From the NCBI RefSeq assembly GCF_007896845.1, contig NZ_VOHS01000001.1, positions 248,001-312,000 on the forward strand: 64,000 nt of DNA. The letters run 5' to 3'. A program made the translations under genes and the position numbers. Shown here one piece after another: positions 33,535-41,721 of this stretch (the stretch's first letter is position 1; every line of letters begins with the position of its first letter). Origin of the DNA: Chitinophaga pinensis (GTDB lineage Bacteria > Bacteroidota > Bacteroidia > Chitinophagales > Chitinophagaceae). The notes beneath the pieces were generated by a model. That model worked only from the letters and a program-made list of their open reading frames with translations, had not been told where the DNA came from and did no database searches.

Positions 33535-34791
33535 TTAGCGATTGAATAACAATTTTACGTAGAAGGATGGTTTGGCCAGTTTCTTACGCAGGTCTACTTC
33601 ATAGAACATGCAGGACAATAATTCCTGCAGCTGTTTGTTGCGGCTGCTGATCTTCATCAGGGTATTGAACAGCCACGGATATTTTACCAGCTTCTGAAGA
33701 CGATGGCTTAGCTTCAGCTCGGGTCCAAGTATGCGGTAAATTTCCGAATCATATTTCGCCAGCTGTGCAGCAGAAACGTTGTTCGCCTTCAGGGCTTCTG
33801 CTGCCTGTAAGGCTGCGATTCTGCCTGAATACAGTCCATTACCGATACCTTCCCCTGTGAAAGGATCGATGAGGTATGCGGCGTCACCTACCAGCATATA
33901 ACGCTCACCGGAAATGACACGTTGTTTGCTACCCAGTGGAAGACCATAACCTTCTATGCCGCTGACCAGTTCCGCATTTTTGAAACGTTCTTTAAAGACA
34001 GGGTCATTTGCCACGATATCGAGCATCGACTTCTTCAGATTCATTTTCTTTTTGCGCACGGCTTCACTCAGTACGCCTACTCCTACGTTTGCTTCGCCAT
34101 TGGGTAATGGGAAGATCCAGAAATAGCCCGGTAACAGCTCTTTCAGGAAATGCAGTTCGATGAAATTATCCGGGTTGTTGCCACTGACATTTTTATAGTA
34201 AGCGCGGATACCTGCCACATAGTGTTCAGGTTCCATGGTAATATTCGCTACTTCTTTGGTGAAAGAAGAGTGTGCGCCGTTGGCGATGATTAACAGCTCC
34301 GCCTTCACTTTAAAATCGTTACTGCCGGTTACATAATAACCATCTTCTTTCAGTTCATATTTGTCAACAGTTACTCCTTCCAGTAAGGTGATTTCAGACC
34401 TGCGTCTGATCTCGTCAACAAGGAAATTGTCGAAGTCAATACGCTTGCATACATAACCGATGGGCGTCTCTTTGTGTTGCTGATTGCTGCTGTTGTAATC
34501 GGGACGATAACCTACATCCAGACTATGTCTTCCGGGAGACACGAAGGTGACGCCCCAGCTGTTCACTTTGAAATTAGCTTCCTTGAGTCGTGTTGCAATA
34601 GCAGGATCTATTTTGTTCAATGCAGTGATCACCTTTCCACTCAAACCATCTCCACATACCTTATCCCGGGGGAAAACAGCTTTATCTACCACTACACAGT
34701 GAATACCGAGTTGTGCCAGTTGAAGGGCGGCTGCAGCTCCCGCAGGACCTGCGCCTACAATACATACTTTAGTTTCCAACATCCTGTACAT
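33535..34791 (-). CDS. geranylgeranyl-reductase-family FAD oxidoreductase
   Basis: A 418-residue flavoprotein. The FAD-binding motif VCIVGAGPAGAAAALQLAQLG lies at residues 8-28, followed by DKAVFPRDKVCGDGLSGK, which is characteristic of geranylgeranyl reductases and related lipid or quinone-modifying enzymes. LVGDAAYLIDPFTGEGIGNGLYSGR near residue 300 is the second FAD-contact motif. It probably reduces double bonds of an isoprenoid or modifies a polyketide or lipid; substrate unknown. First gene of a three-gene reverse-strand run with DUF2891 and DUF3857. A second ATG at 34782 is an equally possible start. Confidence 0.85.
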   Translation of the reverse strand: MYRMLETKVCIVGAGPAGAAAALQLAQLGIHCVVVDKAVFPRDKVCGDGLSGKVITALNKIDPAIATRLKEANFKVNSWGVTFVSPGRHSLDVGYRPDYNSSNQQHKETPIGYVCKRIDFDNFLVDEIRRRSEITLLEGVTVDKYELKEDGYYVTGSNDFKVKAELLIIANGAHSSFTKEVANITMEPEHYVAGIRAYYKNVSGNNPDNFIELHFLKELLPGYFWIFPLPNGEANVGVGVLSEAVRKKKMNLKKSMLDIVANDPVFKERFKNAELVSGIEGYGLPLGSKQRVISGERYMLVGDAAYLIDPFTGEGIGNGLYSGRIAALQAAEALKANNVSAAQLAKYDSEIYRILGPELKLSHRLQKLVKYPWLFNTLMKISSRNKQLQELLSCMFYEVDLRKKLAKPSFYVKLLFNR

Positions 34792-34848
34792 TTAAACTGT
34801 TAAGATAAAGAAAAGAGGGATATCTTCGCGGCCTAAAATCAACTGACC

Positions 34849-35160
34849 ATGTTCGGAGACTTATTTGGAAAACTGCAGGAAGCGCAGTCTAAAATGAAAG
34901 AAAGTAAAGAGCGCCTCTCTCATATCACTGTAGATGGAGAAGCAGGCGACGGCGCTGTGAAGGTAGTTGTAACCGGTAACCGCGAAGTAAAAAGTATCGA
35001 TGTGGCAGAACATCTGCTGGAAAAAGATAATAAAGAAGAACTGGAAGATCTGCTGATTACTGCACTGAACCGTGCTCTGAAAAACGCAGAGAATGCATGG
35101 GAATCTGAAATGAAAGGTATTGCTGGCGGTATGCTGGGCCCTCTCGGCGGCTTATTCTAA
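34849..35160 (+). CDS. YbaB/EbfC-family nucleoid-associated protein
   Basis: A 103-residue DNA-binding protein. MFGDLFGKLQEAQSKMKESKERL is the N-terminal helix, ITVDGEAGDGAVKVVVTGNREVKSIDV the central strands, and the last helix (LEDLLITALNRALKNAENAWESEM) leads to a Gly-rich tail (GGMLGPLGGLF). Members are dimers that bind DNA and often sit beside dnaX and recR; neither is present here. It is divergent from the flavoprotein gene. A near-consensus element TATCTTCG (34821-34828) lies 20 bases before the ATG. Confidence 0.9.
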   Translation: MFGDLFGKLQEAQSKMKESKERLSHITVDGEAGDGAVKVVVTGNREVKSIDVAEHLLEKDNKEELEDLLITALNRALKNAENAWESEMKGIAGGMLGPLGGLF

Positions 35161-35213
35161 ACCAGACCGCTGTCCGCTTTCAGGTCAATGGATCTATATT
35201 GCGATAACTGTAC

Positions 35214-35286
35214 GCCAATCTAGCTCAGCCGGTAGAGCAACAGTTTCGTAAATTGTAGGTCGTGGGTTCGATTCCCATGGTTGGCT
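35214..35286 (+). tRNA. tRNA-Thr (anticodon CGU)
   Basis: A complete cloverleaf of 73 bases can be drawn. The acceptor stem is GCCAATC with GGTTGGC, the D-arm GCTC/GAGC, the anticodon stem ACAGT/ATTGT with loop TTCGTAA (anticodon CGT), and the T-arm GTGGG-TTCGATT-CCCAT. The anticodon reads ACG threonine codons. The discriminator base is U, which is less usual for threonine tRNA. CCA is not encoded. An intrinsic terminator follows 18 bases later. Confidence 0.93.
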
Positions 35287-35303
35287 CTGTAGCAATGAAA
35301 TTG

Positions 35304-35333
35304 AACCACCGGTAACACTACCGGTGGTTTTTT
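35304..35333 (+). terminator. intrinsic terminator of the tRNA transcript
   Basis: AACCACCGGTA (35304-35314) pairs perfectly with TACCGGTGGTT (35319-35329), loop ACAC, followed by further T. Confidence 0.92.
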
Positions 35334-35392
35334 GTGTTTAACCCCGATATATTAATACTAGTTGTTATCTTTATCCTATAAAGTATATTCCT

Positions 35393-36532
35393 ATGCGATA
35401 TGTTTTGCTGCTGGCTGTGGGCATCTCTCTTTTCGCCTGCACCTCCCCAACAAATAAGACAAAGACAAACACGGAAGAACAACCCGGAAAATCTGCTGGT
35501 CTCAGTGAGGCAGAGCTCTTTGAGAAAGATGTTATTTTAAAGGCTGCGCAAGCCAGCAAAGGAAAGAATAAGGTTTCGGACAAATACTTCCTCGATGGGA
35601 TAGACATGTACCGCAATAAGAAGGACGCTGCCAAAGCAATTGCGTTGTTTAAGCAGGCGATCCTGGAGCAACCACAGGCAAGAGCTTATTTTGAATTAGG
35701 TAATGCCCTCGCTGATCAGCATCAACTTGCGGATGCAGCAAGCGCTTATCAGCTTGCAGAAGCGCTGGACTACAAACCTACCTCCAAAGTACTGTATAAC
35801 CTCGCCTGTGTATACTCCAGAGCAGAAGATCGTGAATCAGCTGAATATTATCTGGTGTCTGCCATTGAATTCGGCTACAGCAACATTAAAAATATCTATG
35901 CTGATAAGGATCTTGAGTTTCTTCGCAGTCAATATGGTTTTAATACAACCGTGACCACTGCCATCAGTGGCGCTACAGATCCTTCAAAACTGCAATGGAA
36001 TCTGTTCTGGCATGAATTCAAACAGGTTTCCTATCCACTGGTACTCGACGAGCGCTATGGCGATAAACTAGGGGAAGATTATATTTCCTATGAGTACGAG
36101 CGTTTCGTTGCTGAAATGAGAGATAATGCAAAATTCTCCCGCGAAGTAGGCTTTGAATTTTATCACGTAGGTCTGGCAAAAAACAGTGACAGCATTAAAA
36201 CGTTGATCTACGCTGTACGCAACGTCATCATGGGTGGCACACCTCCTCCGGAATACTATATCGTGAGCTATGACGATCATGGGAAACTGATCGATAAACT
36301 GCTGATCGGCGGACATAAGAAACTGGCGGAACCATTTCGCGTAGCGAAACTGTCTCAAAATGGAGATATTGAAGTAGGACTGTTTACGCAGGTTTACAAG
36401 AAGAACCCGGAAGAAGAAGGATATGAGGACAATGAGCTGGTGGAAAGCAAATTCCTCAACAAAGAATTCTATACTATTTCAGGTGATGGTCACTTTGTTA
36501 AGAAGGACGGACTGCTGGGAATGAGGTTTTAA
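35393..36532 (+). CDS. TPR-containing lipoprotein of unknown function
   Basis: A 379-residue lipoprotein (MRYVLLLAVGISLFAC, cysteine 16). After a Thr/Asn/Lys-rich spacer, residues about 60-165 form tetratricopeptide-like helices: DAAKAIALFKQAILEQPQARAYFELGNALADQHQLADAASAYQLAEALD, then KVLYNLACVYSRAEDRESAEYYLVSAIEFGYSN-type pattern. The last 200 residues are not TPR and are of no family I recognise. A protein-binding role at the outer membrane is plausible. The near-consensus element TATCTTTA (35366-35373) lies 19 bases before the ATG. The 3' end overlaps the convergent DUF2306 gene by 35 bases. Confidence 0.78.
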   Translation: MRYVLLLAVGISLFACTSPTNKTKTNTEEQPGKSAGLSEAELFEKDVILKAAQASKGKNKVSDKYFLDGIDMYRNKKDAAKAIALFKQAILEQPQARAYFELGNALADQHQLADAASAYQLAEALDYKPTSKVLYNLACVYSRAEDRESAEYYLVSAIEFGYSNIKNIYADKDLEFLRSQYGFNTTVTTAISGATDPSKLQWNLFWHEFKQVSYPLVLDERYGDKLGEDYISYEYERFVAEMRDNAKFSREVGFEFYHVGLAKNSDSIKTLIYAVRNVIMGGTPPPEYYIVSYDDHGKLIDKLLIGGHKKLAEPFRVAKLSQNGDIEVGLFTQVYKKNPEEEGYEDNELVESKFLNKEFYTISGDGHFVKKDGLLGMRF

Positions 36533-37163
36533 GATAACCCGGTCCCCGGCGGATAATAGCTTCTGCAATCAGCAGATTCAATGTCCAGCTTAACCAGGAA
36601 ATGAGGATATATGCCTGTACAGGGTGAATAGGCATATTAAAATAACCGATCAGGAAAGCGTAGAAACGAAGAGAGATAGCGGAGAGTGTAAGTGCATAAC
36701 TACGTATCATCATGTCAGTATGCCGTTTCCAATTGCGTTGCATGGCATAACGCCAGCCCAGAAAGGTGAAGAGCAGCCATAGGGAAGCCAGTATTACAAA
36801 ACTGATCCTTGCCGGCAGACCTCCATTGGCATAAAACCCCATAATCAGTCCGGAAGGACCACTAAAGGCGAGTATAACCAATGCATATATTTTCCCGGAC
36901 CTGCGATGCAGGCCGGGAAATTTTTTTAGTATATAAATGCTGAATTGAATGAGTCCGGTAAGCAGTACAATGACGCTCGTAAAGACATGTACATAGAAGC
37001 TGACACGCCAGTGCCGGATGTGATACACCAGTTGTTTAGTGATCAGAAAATCTACATAACGGTCAAATGACGTGTAAGGCAGGCTTAATAGTAGCATCAG
37101 CCAGCAGGTATATAGAATAACGGCTGCGAACAGATAAAAGAGAATACGTCTGCTTAATGGCAT
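36498..37163 (-). CDS. DUF2306-family membrane protein
   Basis: A 221-residue inner-membrane protein with about seven hydrophobic segments. The central LHRRSGKIYALVILAFSGPSGLIMGFYANGG and the later KRHTDMMIRSYALTLSAISLRFY carry the conserved histidines and arginines of DUF2306 (YozB/cytochrome-b561-like helices). Heme binding is possible but not shown. The start lies three bases after the stop of the 37167-37913 lipoprotein, so they share an operon. The 3' end overlaps the TPR gene tail-to-tail. Confidence 0.82.
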   Translation of the reverse strand: MPLSRRILFYLFAAVILYTCWLMLLLSLPYTSFDRYVDFLITKQLVYHIRHWRVSFYVHVFTSVIVLLTGLIQFSIYILKKFPGLHRRSGKIYALVILAFSGPSGLIMGFYANGGLPARISFVILASLWLLFTFLGWRYAMQRNWKRHTDMMIRSYALTLSAISLRFYAFLIGYFNMPIHPVQAYILISWLSWTLNLLIAEAIIRRGPGYLKTSFPAVRPS

Positions 37164-37166
37164 CTA

Positions 37167-37913
37167 TTAATAGTTGGCGTACATGACAAAGTTATCTCCT
37201 TTGATCTCTGTCATATCTGCCTCACCGGTTGTCGTATCGCCATCTGCTACAAAAACGGTGGAGCGATTAGGATAGTTGCTGGTAGACGCCCAGTTGACAA
37301 ATAGCTGATATTCTCCTCTTTTCTCCCAGGTTCCTTTCACGGTATTCATCTGTCCTGAGAAGGTAGAATCAGTGATTTTGTCGTAATAGTTCAATTCACA
37401 GTTACCATCATTACGAAATTCAATGTCACAATGATTGCCCGAATAAAAGCCGGGATCGTTCATGTCTTTAGACAGTTTTTCGAGTACAAAAGTCTTTGTC
37501 GTCAGACTTTTGGTATTGGTTGGCTTCCACGAACCGGCCGCTGTCGCCAGAGAGGTATCCATTTTTATCGTAAACACACCATCAAACTCATGGTCGCCGG
37601 GTTCTGACAACGAGATCGCATATGAGCTGCCGTTGTCAGTAATAGTGCCACTGAGATTTCTTCTGAGTCCTTTGTGCGTATTGTAGCCTGCTATTTTGAA
37701 TCCGCTGCAGTAGTTGATAGTAATATAAATCGGGCTGCCACCAAAGTCTCCTTTGTATGTTCCCATAATGCGTGCCTCCATAGGCGTTTTTACTCCTACA
37801 ACAGGGACTTCAACGGCGGAGCTATCTGTAGAAGCGGCATCTGTAGCCGGGGTTTTGGAGCCGCATGCGCTAAGTAAGCATGCGCCAAGGAATGCTGTAA
37901 TAACGTATTTCAC
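37167..37913 (-). CDS. lipoprotein of unknown function
   Basis: A 248-residue lipoprotein (MKYVITAFLGACLLSAC, then GSKTPATDAAS). The mature protein begins with a Thr/Ala/Ser-rich linker. It then has two similar beta-rich halves: GTYKGDFGGSPIYITINYCSGFKIAGYN, and later GNHCDIEFRNDGNCELNYYDKI with GTWEKRGEYQLFVNWAS. This suggests a lipocalin- or META-like barrel, but I do not recognise the family. It is co-transcribed with the DUF2306 gene (three-base gap) and lies 38 bases after the 37952-38671 gene. Confidence 0.7.
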   Translation of the reverse strand: MKYVITAFLGACLLSACGSKTPATDAASTDSSAVEVPVVGVKTPMEARIMGTYKGDFGGSPIYITINYCSGFKIAGYNTHKGLRRNLSGTITDNGSSYAISLSEPGDHEFDGVFTIKMDTSLATAAGSWKPTNTKSLTTKTFVLEKLSKDMNDPGFYSGNHCDIEFRNDGNCELNYYDKITDSTFSGQMNTVKGTWEKRGEYQLFVNWASTSNYPNRSTVFVADGDTTTGEADMTEIKGDNFVMYANY

Positions 37914-37951
37914 AGGGTGTTTTTTTGTAAAGTAAGTAATAAAAGCAGACT

Positions 37952-38671
37952 TTATGCTCCTCCGTTTTGAAGAAATTGTTCCAGTCGTTCACGGGTGATC
38001 ACCTGATTTCCCCAATAGAAAGCATCTTTCAGGTGGATATTAGATAAAGAAGCATTGGATTGCTGGCTCAGCCACTGTATAAATGATGATTGATTGTCAA
38101 AGGATTGTTTAGGGTTATGCATGCCGCCGTCCCATAGTTCGCCGTAATGATACCGGCTATCACGGTATTCCAGTCCCATACCGCAATAATCTCTGTGGGA
38201 GTAGCCGATACTACCGTGCAGCAGTGCCTTCGCTACTTTTTCGGCAAGGGCTTTTCCGATAGGCTGTGTATCTGCGGCGAGGTGCTGTTTCAGCTCTTTC
38301 TGTCGTTGCTGTATTTCTCTCTCTGTTTCTCTGGCTGCCACCTGTTTTTGTCGCTCATGTTGCGCTTTGGACAGATGAGTGTAAAGAAAGGTTTCTTTTG
38401 TCAGATCGATATCTACCTGAAGGATAGCTGTCTGAGGACCACAGGCTTCCAGATAATCCCGGATGGCTTTCTGTAACGGATAATCGAAATCCCATATCAG
38501 CATGGATTTATTATCACGGGTTCGTATACAGCTGAGGGAGAGCAGAAGGGTAGAAGTCAATTCCGCCTTAAGCCGGCCTTTTGTACAGCCGGTTCTTTCC
38601 AATTTCTCCTGTAAGTGGGCATTCAGGGCGGCTGTAACCTGTTCAGGATTGCTCATGGCGCCTTCATTCAT
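37952..38671 (-). CDS. hypothetical cytoplasmic protein
   Basis: A 239-residue protein without signal or membrane segments. The middle (residues about 105-140) is a charged, Gln-rich coiled-coil-like helix (ERQKQVAARETEREIQQRQK). The C-terminal third has aromatic motifs (YCGMGLEYRDSRYHYGELWDGG, then SFIQWLSQQSNASLSN and FYWGNQVITRERLEQFL). I recognise no family. ATG 38671 or ATG 38656 may be the true start. It heads a reverse-strand run of three genes (with the lipoprotein and DUF2306). GCAAGATA at 38690-38697 reads TATCTTGC on this strand, a weak promoter-like element. Confidence 0.65.
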   Translation of the reverse strand: MNEGAMSNPEQVTAALNAHLQEKLERTGCTKGRLKAELTSTLLLSLSCIRTRDNKSMLIWDFDYPLQKAIRDYLEACGPQTAILQVDIDLTKETFLYTHLSKAQHERQKQVAARETEREIQQRQKELKQHLAADTQPIGKALAEKVAKALLHGSIGYSHRDYCGMGLEYRDSRYHYGELWDGGMHNPKQSFDNQSSFIQWLSQQSNASLSNIHLKDAFYWGNQVITRERLEQFLQNGGA

Positions 38672-38861
38672 GACAATAATTTCTGTATAGCAAGATATTC
38701 AAAACTCCCGGTTTGTTTTGTATATTTAATCCCGGAAATCATTTCTATCAGAACTATTAATCTGCAAACCCGTTATAGTTTAGTGTAGCTGCCCTGATCA
38801 AATTAAACAATTGAGCTTTAGTCAACACCCAAAATTTCTATAACAACCAAAACTTAAATTC

Positions 38862-39449
38862 ATGAAACGAATGTCCTTCAACATTATCGCTTGCCTTGCG
38901 CTGGCATTTGCTATGCTCACCGTTTCCTGTGGTAAAGACGGGGATACCGGTCCACAGGGAGAACAAGGTGCTCCCGGTCCCGCTGGTCCTGCCGGTCCTG
39001 CTGGTCCACAAGGCCCCGAGGGTTCCGCGAATGTGATCTATTCAGATTGGCTGGACGTAGCATATGAAGCAGATACGATTCATACCAGTGGCGGCGGTAT
39101 TGATACCGTTGGGTATTTTGCACAGATAGAGGTAGCAAAACTTGACCTCAATATGCTGACGAACGGAGAGATCAAAGTATATCTCAATGGCTTCAGCGCT
39201 GCTGATCCGACCGTTATACCATTACCGTACTTCAATATTTATTCTAATCTGAGTATCAATCCGATCTTCTATCTGAATACTATTGAACTGTATTCCAATG
39301 GCGATATCAGTACAGTTCAGGATAATCAGGGCGTTAAATACCAGCAATACCGTTATGTGCTGATCCCAGGTGGAGAAGAAGCGCGTAAAGCGAAAATTGA
39401 CTGGAATAACTATGAAGAGGTGAAGAAATACCTGAACCTGAAGGACTAA
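38862..39449 (+). CDS. collagen-like (Gly-X-Y) lipoprotein
   Basis: A 195-residue lipoprotein (signal ending AFAMLTVSC, cysteine about residue 23). Directly after the anchor are nine uninterrupted Gly-X-Y triplets (GDTGPQGEQGAPGPAG...PQGPEG, residues 26-52) able to form a collagen-type triple helix. The rest (residues 55-195) is a compact beta-rich domain with Tyr- and Asn-rich strands and ends in charged helix residues (WNNYEEVKKYLNLKD). This layout occurs repeatedly in Bacteroidota lipoproteins; a trimeric surface stalk carrying a head domain is likely. A strong terminator follows. Confidence 0.82.
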   Translation: MKRMSFNIIACLALAFAMLTVSCGKDGDTGPQGEQGAPGPAGPAGPAGPQGPEGSANVIYSDWLDVAYEADTIHTSGGGIDTVGYFAQIEVAKLDLNMLTNGEIKVYLNGFSAADPTVIPLPYFNIYSNLSINPIFYLNTIELYSNGDISTVQDNQGVKYQQYRYVLIPGGEEARKAKIDWNNYEEVKKYLNLKD

Positions 39450-39461
39450 TTATTACATACC

Positions 39462-39510
39462 TTATAAAAGAAGAGGCGTCCATCATTGATGGACGCCTCT
39501 TCTTTTATAA
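39462..39510. terminator. long bidirectional terminator
   Basis: A 22-bp perfect stem (39462-39483 with 39489-39510) and a five-base loop. The GC-rich core (GAGGCGTCC) is bounded by A/T runs. It lies between the convergent collagen-like gene and obgE. Confidence 0.93.
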
Positions 39511-39536
39511 AAAGACTGATCTGGTCAGATCTGCGA

Positions 39537-40613
39537 TTAATGTTCTGCTTCTTCTTCGAAGTCCTCATCATCTTCCTGTTCTTCCTCTTCTTCGATCAAG
39601 CGGCTACGGCTTGGTTGTACATCGCTGTTCAGCGCCTGCCATAACATATCTTTCAGTTCAGAAAGTCCCTGTTGGGTCACAGATGAAATGAACACAACCG
39701 GTACATCAGCTGGCAACTCTGCGGCAATCGCTTCTTTCAGTTCATCATCCAGCATATCGCTTTTACTGATAGCCAGCAGGAATTGTTTATCCAGCAGCTC
39801 AGGGTTGTATTGTTCCAGCTCATTCACCAGAATATCATAATCCTTTCTGTGATCGGCACTATCAGCCGGGATCAGAAAAAGGAGTACGGAGTTTCTTTCA
39901 ATGTGGCGAAGGAAGCGGTGTCCAAGTCCCTTTCCTTCATGTGCGCCTTCGATAATACCCGGCAGATCGGCAATAGCGAATGAGCGGTCATTACGGTAAG
40001 GTACCATCCCCAGATTAGGAGTGAGGGTGGTAAACGCATAATCGGCAATTTTAGGTCTTGCCGCTGTGATAGTAGAGAGCAGGGTGGACTTACCCGCATT
40101 CGGGAAGCCTACCAGACCTACATCCGCTAATATTTTCAGTTCGAGTACTTTCCAGCCCTCGACGCTTGGCATACCCGGTTGGGCATAATCCGGCGCCTGA
40201 TTGGTGGCAGATCTGAAAAAGTTGTTACCACGACCGCCCTGTCCACCGGATATCCAGATCACTTCTTCTCCATCCTGCAGAATTTCAGCTTCAAGATCCC
40301 CGGTTTCTTCATCAAATGCCTGGGTTCCGAGCGGCACTTCAATAATAACATCTTCCCCGTTACGGCCGGTACTGTTATTGTCTCTACCGTTGCCACCATC
40401 TTCCGCTACCACGTTTTTATACCAACGCAGGTGAAGCAGAGTCCATAACTGGGAGTTTCCTCTCAGAATGATGTGGCCGCCACGGCCGCCGTCTCCACCA
40501 TCCGGACCCGCCTCGGGGTTATATTTGGTACGCATGAAGTGTGCACTACCTGCGCCACCCTTGCCGGATTTTGCGAAGATCCTTATGTAATCAACAAAGT
40601 TGCCTCTTTCCAA
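39537..40613 (-). CDS. obgE: GTPase ObgE/CgtA
   Basis: A 358-residue Obg GTPase. The N-terminal Gly-rich Obg domain ([22 protein letters not shown], then [12 protein letters not shown]) occupies residues 1-158. The G domain has G1 GFPNAGKST near residue 170, FTTLTPNLG (switch I) and [16 protein letters not shown] (G3, near residue 217), and the C-terminus ends in a long acidic tail rich in Glu/Asp. It acts in late 50S ribosome assembly and stress signalling. The start is TTG at 40613, exactly at the conserved N-terminus, with no upstream ATG in frame. It follows adk on the same strand after 156 bases. Confidence 0.95.
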   Translation of the reverse strand: MERGNFVDYIRIFAKSGKGGAGSAHFMRTKYNPEAGPDGGDGGRGGHIILRGNSQLWTLLHLRWYKNVVAEDGGNGRDNNSTGRNGEDVIIEVPLGTQAFDEETGDLEAEILQDGEEVIWISGGQGGRGNNFFRSATNQAPDYAQPGMPSVEGWKVLELKILADVGLVGFPNAGKSTLLSTITAARPKIADYAFTTLTPNLGMVPYRNDRSFAIADLPGIIEGAHEGKGLGHRFLRHIERNSVLLFLIPADSADHRKDYDILVNELEQYNPELLDKQFLLAISKSDMLDDELKEAIAAELPADVPVVFISSVTQQGLSELKDMLWQALNSDVQPSRSRLIEEEEEQEDDEDFEEEAEH

Positions 40614-40670
40614 AGTATTCGATTTATGCTTAATGTAACGCAGTCTGAAACAGACCGGCGTTAAATACGA

Positions 40671-40748
40671 AAACGCAAAGATCGTTAAGTTCAGCCACTT
40701 TAACTACGCTTTTGCGTGCTAAAATGCTTACTTACAATCTTTGCGTTT
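40671..40748. repeat. 12-bp inverted repeat in the adk-obgE gap
   Basis: AAACGCAAAGAT (40671-40682) and its exact reverse complement ATCTTTGCGTTT (40737-40748) flank 54 bases that include CGCTTTTGCG. The arms could pair in an mRNA that reads from adk into obgE. Confidence 0.6.
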
Positions 40749-40769
40749 GAAAATATGTGGACCGGGAGA

Positions 40770-41357
40770 TTAAACTTTTTCCTCTACCAGGCTTTCTATT
40801 TCTTTGCTCAGGCGGTCAAAGATCTCGTCAACCGAGCCTTCACCCTTGATTTTCTTGAACTTACCATATTTGGCATAGTGGTCTGCAACAGGTGCAGTCT
40901 TATTATGGTATTCTACGATACGAGCTCTGATTACTTCTTCGTTGGCATCGTCGCTGCGACCGGAGGTGACACCTCTGTTTAACAGACGCGCAATTAATTC
41001 ATCTTCAGGAACTTCCAGTGCCAAAACATTGGAAATAGCCGTCTTTTTCAGGGACAGCAGCTTATCCAGTGCTTCTGCCTGCGCAGTAGTACGGGGAAAT
41101 CCGTCGAAAATAAAGCCTCTTGCTTCCGGGTTAGCATCCAGTTTAGAGCTGATCATGCCAATCACAACCTCATCAGGTACCAGTATACCCTGGTCCATCA
41201 CTTTTTTTGCTTCCAGGCCAAGTGGTGTTTTCGCATCAATCTCGCTACGCAGCAGATCGCCGGTAGACAGGTGAATAAGCCCGAATTTTGAAATCAGGTT
41301 AGCACTCTGAGTGCCCTTACCGCTACCGGGAGGGCCAAATAAAATGATATTGACCAT
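40770..41357 (-). CDS. adk: adenylate kinase (short form)
   Basis: A 195-residue adenylate kinase. The P-loop is GPPGSGKGT (8-16), the AMP-site region LSTGDLLR, and FDGFPRTTAQAEAL (near residue 87) is the family signature. The LID is short (GVTSGRSDDANEEVIRARI) and has no zinc cysteines, as in other Bacteroidota. It interconverts AMP+ATP and 2 ADP in the cytoplasm. Promoter element TATATTTG (41384-41391, reverse) lies about 26 bases upstream. obgE follows on the same strand. Confidence 0.95.
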   Translation of the reverse strand: MVNIILFGPPGSGKGTQSANLISKFGLIHLSTGDLLRSEIDAKTPLGLEAKKVMDQGILVPDEVVIGMISSKLDANPEARGFIFDGFPRTTAQAEALDKLLSLKKTAISNVLALEVPEDELIARLLNRGVTSGRSDDANEEVIRARIVEYHNKTAPVADHYAKYGKFKKIKGEGSVDEIFDRLSKEIESLVEEKV

Positions 41358-41383
41358 GTTTTAAGAATACTTTAGCAAGACTG

Positions 41384-41391
41384 CAAATATA
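41384..41391 (-). promoter_or_regulatory. -7 element of adk
   Basis: TATATTTG on the reverse strand is a full match to TAnnTTTG, 26 bases before ATG 41357. Confidence 0.65.
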
Positions 41392-41721
41392 GCAAACAAT
41401 TGAATGTATTGGTAACTAAAATTGCGATTGCTTGAATAATGTGAAATATTTAAGAAATTTCCTAGATATGTTTTAATGATTTGCTGTAAATAATGGATTA
41501 TTTTTAAGAAGTTCACTGTTGATGCAAAGTGGTCAACGGAAGTGGTTTACAAGCTTTCATGCCATATCACAGGTTAACGTAAATATAAACATTTCTACTG
41601 CCGGATAATTGCCGCAGGTGAAATTATCTAGTAAAAAAATATTACCTGTTCAAACATAAAATGTTCCACCCATAGTGATAGAAGTCATGCGCTATGGAGT
41701 AATAATTCGTAAGTTTAGTTG
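41392..41721. other. AT-rich divergent intergenic region between adk and the GH3 gene
   Basis: About 330 bases without a gene. The only recognisable element is TAAGTTTA at 41710-41717 (forward), one base off the -7 consensus, four bases before the first ATG of the GH3 gene. No terminator or strong repeat was seen. Confidence 0.5.

Noticed and set aside
38950..39030. CRISPR-like short repeats (GGTCC units)
   Set aside because: They are codon repeats of the collagen-like Gly-Pro region, without spacers.
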